Shown here piece by piece: positions 25,514-35,012 of a stretch of DNA of 64,000 bases. The stretch's first letter is position 1. Each line of letters starts with the position of its first letter. The stretch comes from Flavobacterium urocaniciphilum (lineage in GTDB: Bacteria; Bacteroidota; Bacteroidia; Flavobacteriales; Flavobacteriaceae): assembly GCF_900110615.1 (NCBI RefSeq), contig NZ_FOEI01000001.1:434001-498000 (forward strand), read 5' to 3'. A program made the translations under genes and the position numbers. The notes beneath the pieces are model-generated. The model saw nothing but the letters and a program-made list of their open reading frames with translations, had not been told where the DNA came from and ran no database searches.

Positions 25514-28500
25514 ATGGAACAACAACAGCCTTATATTCCTAATAATAAAGTAAGAATTGTTACTGCTGCATCTCTTTTTGATGGACACGATGCTGCAATT
25601 AACATTATGCGTAGAATTATTCAAGCTACTGGTGTAGAAGTAATACATCTTGGACACGATAGAAGTGTAGAAGAAGTTGTAAATACAGCTATTCAAGAAG
25701 ATGCTAATGCTATTGCTATGACCTCTTATCAAGGTGGTCATAATGAGTATTTCAAATATATGTATGATTTACTGAAGGAAAAAGGAGCAGGACATATCAA
25801 AATATTTGGTGGTGGTGGTGGAGTAATTCTTCCTTCTGAAATTGAAGAATTACATGAGTATGGAATTGAAAAAATCTATTCTCCAGATGATGGTCGTGCC
25901 ATGGGTTTACAAGGTATGATTAACGATTTAGTAAAACGTTCAGATTTTGCAGTTGGTGATGTTATTACTGATGAAGTTTCTGAATTAGAAAATAAAAATC
26001 CTCGTGCCATTGCAAGAATTATTTCTTCTGCTGAGAATTTCCCTGAAATTGCAAAACCAATTTTAGATAAAATCCGTGAGAAAAATGCAACGAGTACCAC
26101 TCCAGTTTTAGGTATTACAGGAACTGGTGGAGCTGGAAAATCATCTTTAGTGGATGAAATCGTTCGTCGTTTCTTAATTGATTTCCCAGAAAAAACAATT
26201 GGTTTAATTTCAGTTGACCCATCTAAAAGAAAAACTGGTGGAGCTTTATTAGGAGATAGAATCCGTATGAACGCGATTAACAACTCAAGAGTTTTTATGC
26301 GTTCGTTAGCGACTCGTCAATCAAATTTAGCCTTATCAAAATATGTTGCTGATGCGATTGAAGTAGTAAAAGCAGCTAATTACGATTTAATCGTTTTAGA
26401 AACTTCTGGAATCGGACAATCAGATACTGAAATTATGGATCATTCTGATGTTTCATTATACGTTATGACTCCAGAATTCGGTGCAGCTACTCAGTTAGAA
26501 AAAATCGATATGTTAGATTTCGCTGATTTAGTAGCCTTAAATAAATTTGATAAACGTGGAGCTTTAGATGCTATACGTGATGTTAAAAAACAATACCAAC
26601 GTAATCATAATTTATGGGATGTAAATCCAGATGAAATGCCAGTTTTCGGAACAATTGCTTCGCAGTTTAACGATCCTGGAATGAATACGTTGTACAAATC
26701 TATCATGGATAAAATAGTAGAGAAAACAAATTCTGATTTGAAATCTACATTCGAAATTACTCGTGAAATGAGCGAGAAAATTTTCGTAATTCCACCACAT
26801 AGAACACGTTATTTATCTGAAATTGCAGAAAATAATAGAAAATATGATGAAACGGCTTTAACACAAGTTGAAGTAGCACAAAAATTATACGGAATTTTCA
26901 AAACGGTTGAATCTGTTAATGGAAGTTTACCAGAATTAGATAAAGCTGGAATTGTTGAATCTTCTTTAAAAATCAATGATGGAAACAAAGATTTCTTATC
27001 ATTATTAACGAAAGAATTCGACCGTGTAAAAATGAATTTAGATCCATACAACTGGGAAATCATTTTAACTTGGGACGAAAAAGTAAACAAATACAAAAAT
27101 CCAATTTACAGTTTTAAAGTTCGCGATAAAGAAATTAAAATCGCAACGCATACAGAATCTCTTTCACATACTCAAATTCCGAAAGTAGCGTTACCAAAAT
27201 ACCAAGCTTGGGGCGATATTTTAAAATGGAATTTACAAGAAAATGTTCCTGGAGAATTCCCATTCGCATCTGGATTATATCCATTTAAACGTGAAGGTGA
27301 AGATCCAAGTAGAATGTTTGCTGGTGAAGGTGGACCAGAAAGAACGAACAAACGTTTCCATTATGTAAGTGCCGGATTACCAGCTAAGCGTTTATCTACA
27401 GCTTTCGACTCGGTAACGCTTTACGGAAATGACCCACACGTTCGTCCTGATATTTATGGAAAAATTGGTAATGCCGGAGTTTCTATTTGTTGTTTAGATG
27501 ACGCTAAGAAATTATATTCAGGTTTCGATTTAAGTCACCCAGCCACTTCAGTTTCGATGACAATTAACGGACCTGCGCCAATGTTGTTAGGGTTTTTCAT
27601 GAATGCGGCGATTGACCAAAATTGTGAGAAATACATCGTTGAAAACGGATTACAAAAAGAAGTTGAAGCAAAAATTGCTGAAATCTATAAGAAAAAAGGA
27701 GTAGAGCGTCCGCATTATCAAGGTGAATTACCAGAAGGAAATAATGGTTTAGGATTGATGCTTTTAGGTGTAACTGGGGATGAAGTTTTACCTTTAGATG
27801 TTTACACAGATATTAAAATTAAAACGTTAGCGCAAGTTCGTGGAACGGTTCAAGCGGATATTTTAAAAGAAGATCAAGCACAAAATACTTGTATTTTCTC
27901 TACAGAATTTGCTTTACGTTTAATGGGTGACGTTCAAGAATATTTCATTAAAGAAAACGTTCGTAATTTCTATTCGGTTTCTATTTCTGGTTATCATATT
28001 GCAGAAGCAGGAGCAAACCCAATTACGCAGTTGGCATTTACCTTAGCAAATGGATTTACTTATGTAGAATACTATTTAAGTCGTGGAATGAATATCAACG
28101 ATTTCGGACCAAACTTATCATTCTTCTTCTCGAATGGTATCGATCCTGAATATGCAGTTATTGGTCGTGTTGCTCGTAAAATTTGGGCGAAAGCTTTAAA
28201 GAACAAATACGGTGCGAACGAAAGAGCACAAATGTTGAAATACCACATTCAAACTTCTGGACGTTCGTTACATGCACAAGAAATCGATTTTAACGATATT
28301 CGTACCACATTACAAGCTTTATATGCAATTTATGATAACTGTAACTCGTTACATACAAATGCTTATGATGAGGCAATTACAACGCCTACAGAAGAATCAG
28401 TACGTAGAGCTATGGCAATTCAGTTAATTATTAATAAAGAATTAGGTTTAGCGAAAAACGAAAATCCAATTCAAGGTTCATTCATTATTGAAGAATTAAC

Positions 28501-28939
28501 AGATTTAGTAGAAGAAGCAGTATTACAAGAATTCGACAGAATTACAGAACGTGGTGGTGTGTTAGGAGCAATGGAAACGATGTACCAACGTTCTAAAATT
28601 CAAGAAGAAAGTTTATACTACGAAACATTAAAACATACGGGTGAATTCCCAATTATTGGTGTAAATACGTTCTTAAGTTCGAAAGGATCTCCTACGGTAA
28701 TTCCAGCAGAGGTTATTCGTGCTACAGAAGAAGAGAAACAATATCAAATTGAGATGTTGAATCATTTACATGAAGCTAATGCCGATAAGGTTTCTGAGCA
28801 ATTAAATATTATTCAAGAAGCGGCAATTAACAATCAAAATATCTTCGAAAAATTAATGGATGCGACTAAAGTTTGTTCATTAGGACAAATTACAAGTGCG
28901 TTATTTGAAGTAGGAGGTCAGTATAGAAGAAATATGTAA
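25514..28939 (+). CDS. icmF: Fused acyl-CoA mutase with G-protein chaperone (IcmF type)
   Basis: 1141 residues from ATG 25514; the in-frame codons upstream are AT-rich leader. Domain order is that of IcmF: cobalamin-binding domain first (DGH at 23-25, with His25 as lower axial cobalt ligand, and the glycine-rich [11 protein letters not shown]), then the MeaB-like GTPase (P-loop GTGGAGKSS near 203-211, ALNKFDKRG as the NKxD motif), then the TIM-barrel mutase ([49 protein letters not shown]). It isomerises isobutyryl-CoA and n-butyryl-CoA, possibly isovaleryl/pivalyl-CoA, using adenosylcobalamin. Cytoplasmic. MeaB and the adenosyltransferase are elsewhere in this window. Many databases call it methylmalonyl-CoA mutase, which is less exact. 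Confidence 0.9.
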   Translation: MEQQQPYIPNNKVRIVTAASLFDGHDAAINIMRRIIQATGVEVIHLGHDRSVEEVVNTAIQEDANAIAMTSYQGGHNEYFKYMYDLLKEKGAGHIKIFGGGGGVILPSEIEELHEYGIEKIYSPDDGRAMGLQGMINDLVKRSDFAVGDVITDEVSELENKNPRAIARIISSAENFPEIAKPILDKIREKNATSTTPVLGITGTGGAGKSSLVDEIVRRFLIDFPEKTIGLISVDPSKRKTGGALLGDRIRMNAINNSRVFMRSLATRQSNLALSKYVADAIEVVKAANYDLIVLETSGIGQSDTEIMDHSDVSLYVMTPEFGAATQLEKIDMLDFADLVALNKFDKRGALDAIRDVKKQYQRNHNLWDVNPDEMPVFGTIASQFNDPGMNTLYKSIMDKIVEKTNSDLKSTFEITREMSEKIFVIPPHRTRYLSEIAENNRKYDETALTQVEVAQKLYGIFKTVESVNGSLPELDKAGIVESSLKINDGNKDFLSLLTKEFDRVKMNLDPYNWEIILTWDEKVNKYKNPIYSFKVRDKEIKIATHTESLSHTQIPKVALPKYQAWGDILKWNLQENVPGEFPFASGLYPFKREGEDPSRMFAGEGGPERTNKRFHYVSAGLPAKRLSTAFDSVTLYGNDPHVRPDIYGKIGNAGVSICCLDDAKKLYSGFDLSHPATSVSMTINGPAPMLLGFFMNAAIDQNCEKYIVENGLQKEVEAKIAEIYKKKGVERPHYQGELPEGNNGLGLMLLGVTGDEVLPLDVYTDIKIKTLAQVRGTVQADILKEDQAQNTCIFSTEFALRLMGDVQEYFIKENVRNFYSVSISGYHIAEAGANPITQLAFTLANGFTYVEYYLSRGMNINDFGPNLSFFFSNGIDPEYAVIGRVARKIWAKALKNKYGANERAQMLKYHIQTSGRSLHAQEIDFNDIRTTLQALYAIYDNCNSLHTNAYDEAITTPTEESVRRAMAIQLIINKELGLAKNENPIQGSFIIEELTDLVEEAVLQEFDRITERGGVLGAMETMYQRSKIQEESLYYETLKHTGEFPIIGVNTFLSSKGSPTVIPAEVIRATEEEKQYQIEMLNHLHEANADKVSEQLNIIQEAAINNQNIFEKLMDATKVCSLGQITSALFEVGGQYRRNM

Positions 28940-29074
28940 GCAGGAAGCATCTGAAACAAGGCTTGCCGAGTTGAAGATTGCTTATCGTTTATCCCGATGA
29001 TAATCGGGATCTACTTTCGATTTGGTCCTTCGACAAGCTCAGGATGACCGATTTACGAAATTAAATTTTTAAAT
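28940..29074. repeat. Intergenic stretch with a CCCGAT hairpin and a TTCGACAAGCTCAG dispersed repeat
   Basis: The 311-bp gap between icmF and the methyltransferase gene holds three things. At 28991-29010 there is a perfect hairpin ATCCCGAT / ATCGGGAT with a 4-nt loop. At 29026-29050 the string CCTTCGACAAGCTCAGGATG is a dispersed repeat also seen in variant form at 49184-49240 and 36056-36110. The terminator follows at 29075. The remainder to 29250 is plain AT-rich DNA with a -7-like TACCTTTA at 29223-29230. Confidence 0.6.
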
Positions 29075-29106
29075 AAAAAAACCTTCCATTTCTGGAAGGT
29101 TTTTTT
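29075..29106 (+). terminator. Strong intrinsic terminator after icmF
   Basis: Perfect 14-bp stem AAAAAAACCTTCCA / TGGAAGGTTTTTTT with a 4-nt loop. Confidence 0.85.
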
Positions 29107-29250
29107 GTTTGATAATATTAGAAGTAATTGATTCATTTTCAAAAATTATTTCCACTCAACTGATATAAAATACACTTAATAGTCTTTTCCAGTATTCAAA
29201 CAATAATTTTTTGTAAAAGCCTTACCTTTAAGGTTTTAAATCTTAAAATT

Positions 29251-30060
29251 ATGAATCCGAATAAAGCATTATGGGAAAAAGGTGATTTTACTAAAATAGC
29301 TGAAACCATGCGTGAAAGTGGTTCGGCATTAATTAACAAAATAGGAATCACAAAAGATATTTACCTTTTAGATTTAGGTTGTGGTGATGGAACAACAGCT
29401 ATTCCTGCCGCAAAAATAGGCGCAAAAGTTTTAGGTGTAGATATTGCAGAAAATTTAGTAGCAGCAGGAAATGCTAGAGCAAGAAATGAAAATTTATCCA
29501 ATTGTTCTTTTCAAGAAGGTGATGCCACCGATTTACATGAATTAAAAGACGATACTTTTGATGTTTCTATGAGTATTTTCGGAGCCATGTTTGCTCCAAA
29601 ACCATTTGATGTGGCAAAAGAATTAGTTCGTGTAACTAAACCAGGAGGAAAAATAGTTATGGGAAATTGGATACCTGGAGATCCTACTTTTGTTGCTCAA
29701 CTATTAAAAGTTTCTTCGGCTTATGCGCCACCGCCACCAGAAGGATTTGTGAGTCCGATGTTATGGGGAATTGAAGATAATGTGTTGGAACGATTTGGTA
29801 ATGCTGGAATTTCAAAAGAAAATATTTCATGTGAAAGAGATACTTTTACCTTTGTTACTTCAAAATCACCTGAAGAATATGTAGAATTGTTTAAGAATTA
29901 TTACGGCCCAACTATGAATGCATTTGATGCAGCTGAAAGTATTGGTAAAGCTTCCAATTTACAACAGGAATTATTAGATTTAGTCAATAGTCAAAATCAA
30001 AATGGTTCTAATGGTGTTAAAATAGATGCTACTTTTTTAAGAGTAACCATTCTATGTTAA
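29251..30060 (+). CDS. Class I SAM-dependent methyltransferase
   Basis: 269 residues. Motif I LLDLGCGDGTTAIPAAKIGA starts near residue 47, with motif II VLGVDIAENLVAAG, the FQEGDATDL acidic loop and a motif IV-like DVSMSIFGAMFAPKP; this is the Methyltransf_11/25 pattern of UbiE-like enzymes. The substrate is not evident; small-molecule methylation is most likely. It stands alone between the strong terminator and a leftward operon, with an arguable -7 box at 29223-29230. The last few bases are close to the stop of the facing gene (17 bp). Confidence 0.85.
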   Translation: MNPNKALWEKGDFTKIAETMRESGSALINKIGITKDIYLLDLGCGDGTTAIPAAKIGAKVLGVDIAENLVAAGNARARNENLSNCSFQEGDATDLHELKDDTFDVSMSIFGAMFAPKPFDVAKELVRVTKPGGKIVMGNWIPGDPTFVAQLLKVSSAYAPPPPEGFVSPMLWGIEDNVLERFGNAGISKENISCERDTFTFVTSKSPEEYVELFKNYYGPTMNAFDAAESIGKASNLQQELLDLVNSQNQNGSNGVKIDATFLRVTILC

Positions 30061-30077
30061 GAAAAGTTTTATTTTGC

Positions 30078-30842
30078 TTAATTATTCTCATTTTTGGCTT
30101 TCCAATATGTTTTTTCAATTTCAAATTTTTTGGTTTGTGGATTGAAATTATAAATGATAGCATTTGCATTAAAACAATCACCAAATTCTTCCTTAGTTAT
30201 GTACCAAGAACTCTCAATTTCAATTTTGTTTTTATTGGTGAAATTATATTCAAAAAACGGATATTCTATTTCTTCAAATTGTTCAGTGCAATTATTTTGA
30301 TTGTCTTTATTCTTAACAAGTTCTCTAAAGTTTGAAAACATTGAAATTTCATCAGAATACTTTTTTAATTTATTCGATTTGAATTCATAAAAATTCAATT
30401 CCTTGCCATCTCCAGTCACATCACAAGTTATTACAATGTAAGAGTTATCGAAAGTTTTATACAGGTTAATACTCCAAGAGCCATCTACTATTGTGAAAGC
30501 TGCTTGATATGGTTCTAAATATTTTTGATTAAAAAAAAGTGGGTCGTTATCTATATAATAATTATTTATTTTGATTTCGTTATACCATTTTTTTCGGTCT
30601 TCTACATTCCACTCCCAGCTAGAAAATGATTCCTTAGGTAAAAGTAGAATGATGTCAAGCAAGTCTTTATTTTTTTCGAATTCTACATACACCTTGTTTT
30701 TAGGATTTGTTTTTTCTGATTTATCAACAGTTTCCTTTTTAATTGGATCTTTTAAAACTGCTGTATTAGTAGAATCTTTTTTTGTTTGATTCGTACAAGA
30801 AATTGATATTAAAGTTAATAGAAGGATGCTTAATTGATTCAT
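30078..30842 (-). CDS. Lipoprotein, unknown function
   Basis: 254 residues from ATG 30842, which gives the lipoprotein signal MNQLSILLLTLISISC (Cys16); the longer reading to 30875 would overlap the upstream gene. After a Lys/Thr/Asp-rich linker the body has WEWNVEDRKKWYNEI, a conserved-looking VITCDVTGDGKELNFYEF, and a C-terminal YNFNPQTKKFEIEKTYW. The DVTGDGKELNF string is reminiscent of a VCBS or calcium-loop type DxDGDG turn but only once. Last gene of a minus-strand set led by meaB (gaps 13, 17 and 22 bp). Confidence 0.55.
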   Translation of the reverse strand: MNQLSILLLTLISISCTNQTKKDSTNTAVLKDPIKKETVDKSEKTNPKNKVYVEFEKNKDLLDIILLLPKESFSSWEWNVEDRKKWYNEIKINNYYIDNDPLFFNQKYLEPYQAAFTIVDGSWSINLYKTFDNSYIVITCDVTGDGKELNFYEFKSNKLKKYSDEISMFSNFRELVKNKDNQNNCTEQFEEIEYPFFEYNFTNKNKIEIESSWYITKEEFGDCFNANAIIYNFNPQTKKFEIEKTYWKAKNENN

Positions 30843-30855
30843 TTTTAAATATATT

Positions 30856-31278
30856 TTATTCTTGTTCCAATCCAAATTTTAAAACTTCTGCCAAAACCTC
30901 CAATTGAATATCATGAATCGTTTTAAAATTAATACAATAACCTGTCACTTTCGCTTTGCCAATGGTTGAACCAAAGTTATCCAATAAATACTTTTTATCT
31001 TCAATTCCCATAATATAAACAGAAATACCTTTTGTATTGGCACTTAAACCAATTCTGAAAAAATCTTTAGTTTTTCCATTTGCATAATTTATAGTGTATG
31101 TACCGTATCCAATATTTGGATTGGAAATTACTTTTCCTTCTTCATTTAAACCATTTTCAAACCATAACTGAATTTTTGGATTTATTTTCAAAATCATCTG
31201 ATGCAAAACTTCAATTTCATTGCGTTTTGGCTCGTCAATGCTTAAAACATAATTTTGTATTTGTTGTGGGATTGACAT
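30856..31278 (-). CDS. DUF1801 (YdhG-like) protein
   Basis: 140 residues. The family pattern is present: IPQQIQNYVLSIDEPKRNEI at the start, LHQMILKINPKIQLWFENGL, a central GYGTYTINYANGKTKDFFRIGL, and YLLDNFGSTIGKAKVTGYCI. DUF1801 proteins adopt a small alpha/beta fold and are of unknown function. Cytoplasmic, no signal. Third gene in the likely meaB transcript, 17 bp after the lipocalin-like gene. Confidence 0.8.
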   Translation of the reverse strand: MSIPQQIQNYVLSIDEPKRNEIEVLHQMILKINPKIQLWFENGLNEEGKVISNPNIGYGTYTINYANGKTKDFFRIGLSANTKGISVYIMGIEDKKYLLDNFGSTIGKAKVTGYCINFKTIHDIQLEVLAEVLKFGLEQE

Positions 31279-31295
31279 ATTTATGTGATATAAAT

Positions 31296-31739
31296 TTAAT
31301 ATTCAACTTTTTTATAATGATGTTCAGTAAATCTGTTCCAACCTTTTTTGGTTTTGGATTCTACTGCCCAGTGAAATCCTTCATTTTCATTTGGCCAATA
31401 AATCATTCTAGCAATTCCTGCAGGCATTTCAGCAATAAAACAAATTGCATTGGGATGTATATCTGTAGCATCAGCTATTTTTCCAGAAGAATTTTTTCCG
31501 TCAGATGTAAAAGACTTAAAAAATAATTCTTTTTCGTCTATACCAAAAAGAGCAATTTCTTCATATACTTTTTCTCCAAACTCCCATTTAGCAATTAGTT
31601 GAATATAATTTCCATTAAGAACTTTTTCGAAGGTTCTAGTACATTTTACTTTTCCCATTGGAGATTCAGCATTTGCTACCCAATTTCCAAGTAATGGTTC
31701 TAAAACTCCAAGTTTTCCTCTTCCTTTTTTCCAAATCAT
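31296..31739 (-). CDS. Small beta-rich protein, lipocalin-like or DUF1579-like
   Basis: 147 residues starting MIWKKGRGKLG, no signal peptide. The sequence LEPLLGNWVANAESPMGKVK followed by CTRTFEKVLNGNYIQLIAKW and IALFGIDEKELFFKSFTSDG is the beta-barrel pattern of THAP4/DUF1579-type lipocalin-like proteins, which open with a similar L..L.GxW phrase. Ligand unknown. It lies 22 bp after meaB and was probably co-transcribed with it. Confidence in the fold class is moderate and in the function nil. Confidence 0.55.
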   Translation of the reverse strand: MIWKKGRGKLGVLEPLLGNWVANAESPMGKVKCTRTFEKVLNGNYIQLIAKWEFGEKVYEEIALFGIDEKELFFKSFTSDGKNSSGKIADATDIHPNAICFIAEMPAGIARMIYWPNENEGFHWAVESKTKKGWNRFTEHHYKKVEY

Positions 31740-31761
31740 GTTTTATAGATAAAAAATGTTT

Positions 31762-32847
31762 TTACTTCTTCCTAAACACATCCAACAAAAACTGCGCGCC
31801 ACTAAACGGAGAAAGTTCGTGGTTAAAAACTTTTTGTTTCACCAATTCTAATTGCTTTATAATTTCAGGATGGTTGTAAAAACTAGCGGTAAGTTGTTCG
31901 TTAATAGTTTCCAACATCCAATATTGGTTTTGCTCTTCGCGTTTAAGGTCGAAATAACCAGAAGTTGTAGTTTGCGTAATGTATTCTGAAATTAAATCAT
32001 AGACATCGGCAATTCCGTCTTTTGTAACAGCACTACAAGTCATCACTTTGGGTTGCCAACCAGAGCTTTTCGGTGGAAAGAAATGCAATGCGCGGTTAAA
32101 TTCTACTTTCGCCATTTTGGCTTTTTGTATGTTATCACCATCCGCTTTGTTAATCACCACTGCATCTGCCATTTCCATAATACCACGTTTGATGCCTTGT
32201 AATTCATCGCCAGCACCAGCAATTTTCAAAAGTAAAAAGAAATCTACCATACTATGAACTGCTGTTTCACTTTGTCCGACACCAACGGTTTCAATGATGA
32301 TAGTGTCAAATCCACACGCTTCACATAAAATAATGGCTTCACGCGTTTTTCTCGCTACTCCGCCCAAACTTTCGCCTGAAGCACTTGGTCTAATAAACGC
32401 ATTTTCGTCTTTTACCAATTCTTCCATTCTGGTTTTATCACCTAATATACTACCGTGACTCAACGTACTACTCGGATCGATAGCTAAAACAGCTACTTTT
32501 TTACCCAAACCAGTCAAGTGTTTTCCAAACGCTTCAATAAATGTACTTTTTCCCACACCAGGAACACCAGTAATTCCTATTCGAACCGATTTGTTGGCAT
32601 AAGGTAAACAACCATTTATAACTTCATTTGCCTTTTCTAAATGGTTGATGTTATTACTTTCTACTAAAGTTATGGCGCGACTCAAAGCGACTTTATCACC
32701 AGCAATTATTTTTTCAATTAACTCAGAAGCAGCAATTTCTTTCTTTCGAAATTCTTTAATATGCTTCGCTACCTGTGAACTCAAAATTTCAGGTTTATTT
32801 ACTCCGTCTTTTTCGGAAAGTGCAGATATTTTAGTATTTTTACTCAA
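31762..32847 (-). CDS. meaB: Methylmalonyl-CoA mutase-associated GTPase MeaB
   Basis: 361 residues if started at TTG 32847 (reading MSKNTKISALSEKDG). A further 26 in-frame codons upstream cross a -7-like TACTTTTA (32864-32871) and look non-coding, so the TTG is preferred; a later start cannot be excluded. G3E-family motifs are P-loop GITGVPGVGKST (about 91-102), VAVLAIDPSST, ETVGVGQSE (Walker B region) and VINKADGDN. MeaB guards adenosylcobalamin-dependent mutases, gating cofactor loading and rejecting damaged cofactor. The only mutase seen here is IcmF, which has its own G-domain, so MeaB probably serves another mutase outside the window. Confidence 0.93.
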   Translation of the reverse strand: MSKNTKISALSEKDGVNKPEILSSQVAKHIKEFRKKEIAASELIEKIIAGDKVALSRAITLVESNNINHLEKANEVINGCLPYANKSVRIGITGVPGVGKSTFIEAFGKHLTGLGKKVAVLAIDPSSTLSHGSILGDKTRMEELVKDENAFIRPSASGESLGGVARKTREAIILCEACGFDTIIIETVGVGQSETAVHSMVDFFLLLKIAGAGDELQGIKRGIMEMADAVVINKADGDNIQKAKMAKVEFNRALHFFPPKSSGWQPKVMTCSAVTKDGIADVYDLISEYITQTTTSGYFDLKREEQNQYWMLETINEQLTASFYNHPEIIKQLELVKQKVFNHELSPFSGAQFLLDVFRKK

Positions 32848-32950
32848 TGAATAATGCTTTGTGTAAAAGTAAGAATTTTTTTTAAGAAGCCAATTCCTGT
32901 TATACGCTGTATCTCCGATTATCAAAAACTACAAATAAATTTTTGTTTTT

Positions 32951-32993
32951 GTATATCGGAGGATGCCGCTACTACCAGGGCTAGGGCAATCGT
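32951..32993. other. GC-rich island upstream of the GxxExxY gene
   Basis: About 43 bp around GGATGCCGCTACTACCAGGG and CTAGGGCAATCG stand out sharply by GC content from the AT-rich intergenic DNA around them. CTCCGAT at 32913-32919 pairs with ATCGGAG at 32955-32961. No ORF, no tRNA-like length. From memory, similar CCCTAGCCC...GCGGCATCC strings recur between genes in Flavobacteriaceae; unverified. Confidence 0.4.
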
Positions 32994-33054
32994 TTTCAAA
33001 AGAAAAATTTGATATTCAAATATATATAAGCCACAATTAATTAATTTAAAGTAA

Positions 33055-33429
33055 ATGTCAAGTATAATTTATAAGTCTGAAAGTTATAAATTGATGGGTA
33101 TCATGTTTGATATTCATTCAAATTTAGGAAAAGGTTTTTCTGAAATTGTTTATAAAGATGCAATTGAATACGAATTAAAAAAATCTTTGATTTTTTTTGA
33201 AAGAGAAAAAGAATATAGTGTTAAGTATAAAGATGTTTTTTTGAAACATAAATTTTATGCTGATTTTGTATTACTTGATAAAATCATTTTAGAAGTAAAA
33301 TGTTGTGATTATATTTCTGATTCTCATATTGCTCAAACTATGAATTATTTAAAAGTTTCAAATAATAAATTAGGTATAATTGTAAATTTCAATAATAATT
33401 CCTTAGAATATAAAAGGATAGTTTTGTGA
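33055..33429 (+). CDS. GxxExxY family protein
   Basis: 124 residues. The family name motif is seen as GFSEIVYKDAIEYEL (G-x-x-E-x-x-Y) near residue 26, followed by the PD-(D/E)xK-like core KFYADFVLLDKIILEVKC (D...ExK) and LKVSNNKLGIIVNF. GxxExxY proteins are small predicted nucleases of unknown function, frequent in Bacteroidota and often found alone among repeats. Here a GC-rich island lies before it and an 18-bp imperfect inverted repeat after it, while the neighbours on both sides are ordinary metabolic genes, so the gene looks like a local insertion. Confidence 0.85.
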   Translation: MSSIIYKSESYKLMGIMFDIHSNLGKGFSEIVYKDAIEYELKKSLIFFEREKEYSVKYKDVFLKHKFYADFVLLDKIILEVKCCDYISDSHIAQTMNYLKVSNNKLGIIVNFNNNSLEYKRIVL

Positions 33430-33478
33430 GATTTGAAGAATTCGAAATTTGCAATTCAAATAATAATAAGAATGTTTT

Positions 33479-33542
33479 GCCACGAATTCACGAATTAAAA
33501 ATTTGTATTTAAAAGTTAAAAAAAAATTCGAGAAATCGTGGC
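33479..33542. repeat. GCCACGAATTCACGAATT imperfect inverted repeat
   Basis: Left arm GCCACGAATTCACGAATT (33479-33496) pairs with the right arm at 33525-33542 in 15 of 18 positions, with a 28-nt AT loop. I recall this element as widely dispersed in Flavobacteriaceae. It lies 50 bp after the GxxExxY gene and 24 bp before the oxidase gene. Confidence 0.6.
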
Positions 33543-33566
33543 CCAAAAAATAAAAAAAATTAAACA

Positions 33567-34970
33567 ATGATTTTCAATAAAGAAGCCTTTCTAAAACTTA
33601 CCGCTATTGTTGGCGACAATTACATTTTTACAGATGCTGAAACTTTGAAGCATTTCGGACACGACGAAACGGAAGATTTATCTTTTCCACCACAAGTAGT
33701 TATTAAACCTGCAAATGCTCAAGAAATCTCAGAAATTTTAAAAGTTGCTAATCAATATAAAATTCCAACAACCCCAATTGGTGCAAGAACAGGATTGAGT
33801 GGAGGAGCATTGTCTATTTTTGGAGGAATAGGTTTGTCGTTAGAACGATTAAATAAAATCTTAGAAATTGACGAAAATAATTTACAAGTTACAGTTGAAC
33901 CAGCCGTAATTACTCAGGTTTTAAGAGAAACAGTAGCCGAAAAAGGATTGTTTTATCCTGTCGACCCGAGTAGTATGGGTAGTTGCTGGATTGGTGGTAA
34001 CATTGCCGAGAATTCTGGTGGCGCTCGTGCGGTTAAATATGGCGTGACCAAAGATTATGTTCTAAACTTAGAAGTGGTTTTGCCAACGGGTGATATCATT
34101 TGGACAGGTGCCAATACCTTAAAAAATTCAACAGGCTATAACTTAACACAATTATTAGTTGGTAGTGAAGGAACATTAGGAGTTGTTACTAAAATTGTAT
34201 TGAAGTTAATTCCTCAAAACAAACACAACATGTTGTTGTTAGTTCCGTTTTACAAAGCAGAACAAGCTTGTGAAGCTGTATCAGCCATTTTTAGAGCTGG
34301 GATTATCCCAAGTGCTTTGGAATTTATGGAAAGAGATGCAATTGATTGGTCAGTAAAATTTTTAGATGGGATTTCTGTAGATATTAAACCAGATCATCAA
34401 GCGCATTTGTTAATTGAGGTGGATGGAAATTATCCGGAAATTTTAATGCAAGAAGCAGAACAAATTTTAGGTGTTGTGGAACAATTTGAAATTGATGAAG
34501 TTCTTTTTGCGGATACCGAAGATCAAAAAAATGCATTATGGAAAATGCGTAGAGGAGTAGCAGAAGCGGTAAAATCGAACTCAATATATAAAGAAGAAGA
34601 TACCGTTGTTCCTCGTTATGAATTACCAACTTTGCTAAAAGGAATTAAAGAAATTGGTAAAAAATACGGATTTCAATCGGTTTGTTACGGTCATGCTGGA
34701 GATGGGAATTTACATGTAAATATTATCAAAGGTGACATGACTGATGAGAATTGGCAAATTGAAGTCCCAAAAGGTATTCGTGAAATTTTCAATTTAACAG
34801 TTTCTTTAAAAGGAACACTATCTGGTGAACACGGAATAGGTTTAGTGCAAAAGAACTATATGGATATTGCTTTCGGAAAAGTACATTTAGAATTAATGGA
34901 ACGTATAAAAGCAGTTTTCGACCCAAATAATATTTTAAATCCAGGGAAAATTTTTCCTGATGAGTTATAA
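33567..34970 (+). CDS. FAD-linked 2-hydroxyacid oxidase/dehydrogenase, GlcD type
   Basis: 467 residues. The PCMH FAD-binding domain has GARTGLSGGALSIFGGIGLS at about 72-91, then VDPSSMGSCWIGGNIAENSG and ARAVKYGVTKDYVLNLEVVLP; the C-terminal substrate domain holds VCYGHAGDGNLHVNI and SGEHGIGLVQK. This is the glycolate oxidase GlcD / D-lactate dehydrogenase / D-2-hydroxyglutarate dehydrogenase family; the glcE and glcF partners are not adjacent, so a single-subunit D-2-hydroxyacid dehydrogenase is more likely. Strong shared terminator downstream. The substrate cannot be fixed from sequence. Confidence 0.88.
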   Translation: MIFNKEAFLKLTAIVGDNYIFTDAETLKHFGHDETEDLSFPPQVVIKPANAQEISEILKVANQYKIPTTPIGARTGLSGGALSIFGGIGLSLERLNKILEIDENNLQVTVEPAVITQVLRETVAEKGLFYPVDPSSMGSCWIGGNIAENSGGARAVKYGVTKDYVLNLEVVLPTGDIIWTGANTLKNSTGYNLTQLLVGSEGTLGVVTKIVLKLIPQNKHNMLLLVPFYKAEQACEAVSAIFRAGIIPSALEFMERDAIDWSVKFLDGISVDIKPDHQAHLLIEVDGNYPEILMQEAEQILGVVEQFEIDEVLFADTEDQKNALWKMRRGVAEAVKSNSIYKEEDTVVPRYELPTLLKGIKEIGKKYGFQSVCYGHAGDGNLHVNIIKGDMTDENWQIEVPKGIREIFNLTVSLKGTLSGEHGIGLVQKNYMDIAFGKVHLELMERIKAVFDPNNILNPGKIFPDEL

Positions 34971-34971
34971 A

Positions 34972-35011
34972 AAAAATCCCGTCTTGTTAAATAAAACGAG
35001 ACGGGATTTTT
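34972..35011. terminator. Strong bidirectional terminator
   Basis: 17-bp stem AAAAATCCCGTCTTGTT with its right arm at 34995-35011 (one wobble), loop of 6 nt, T-runs on both strands. It lies between convergent stop codons 2 bp from each arm. Confidence 0.88.
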
Positions 35012-35012
35012 T

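Noticed and set aside
30054..30335. 93-residue ORF after the methyltransferase gene
   Set aside because: It is antisense to the lipoprotein gene at 30078-30842, which has a clear lipobox and good start.
31098..31526. 142-residue plus-strand ORF
   Set aside because: It runs across two well-supported minus-strand genes (DUF1801 and lipocalin-like) and its translation looks like antisense noise.
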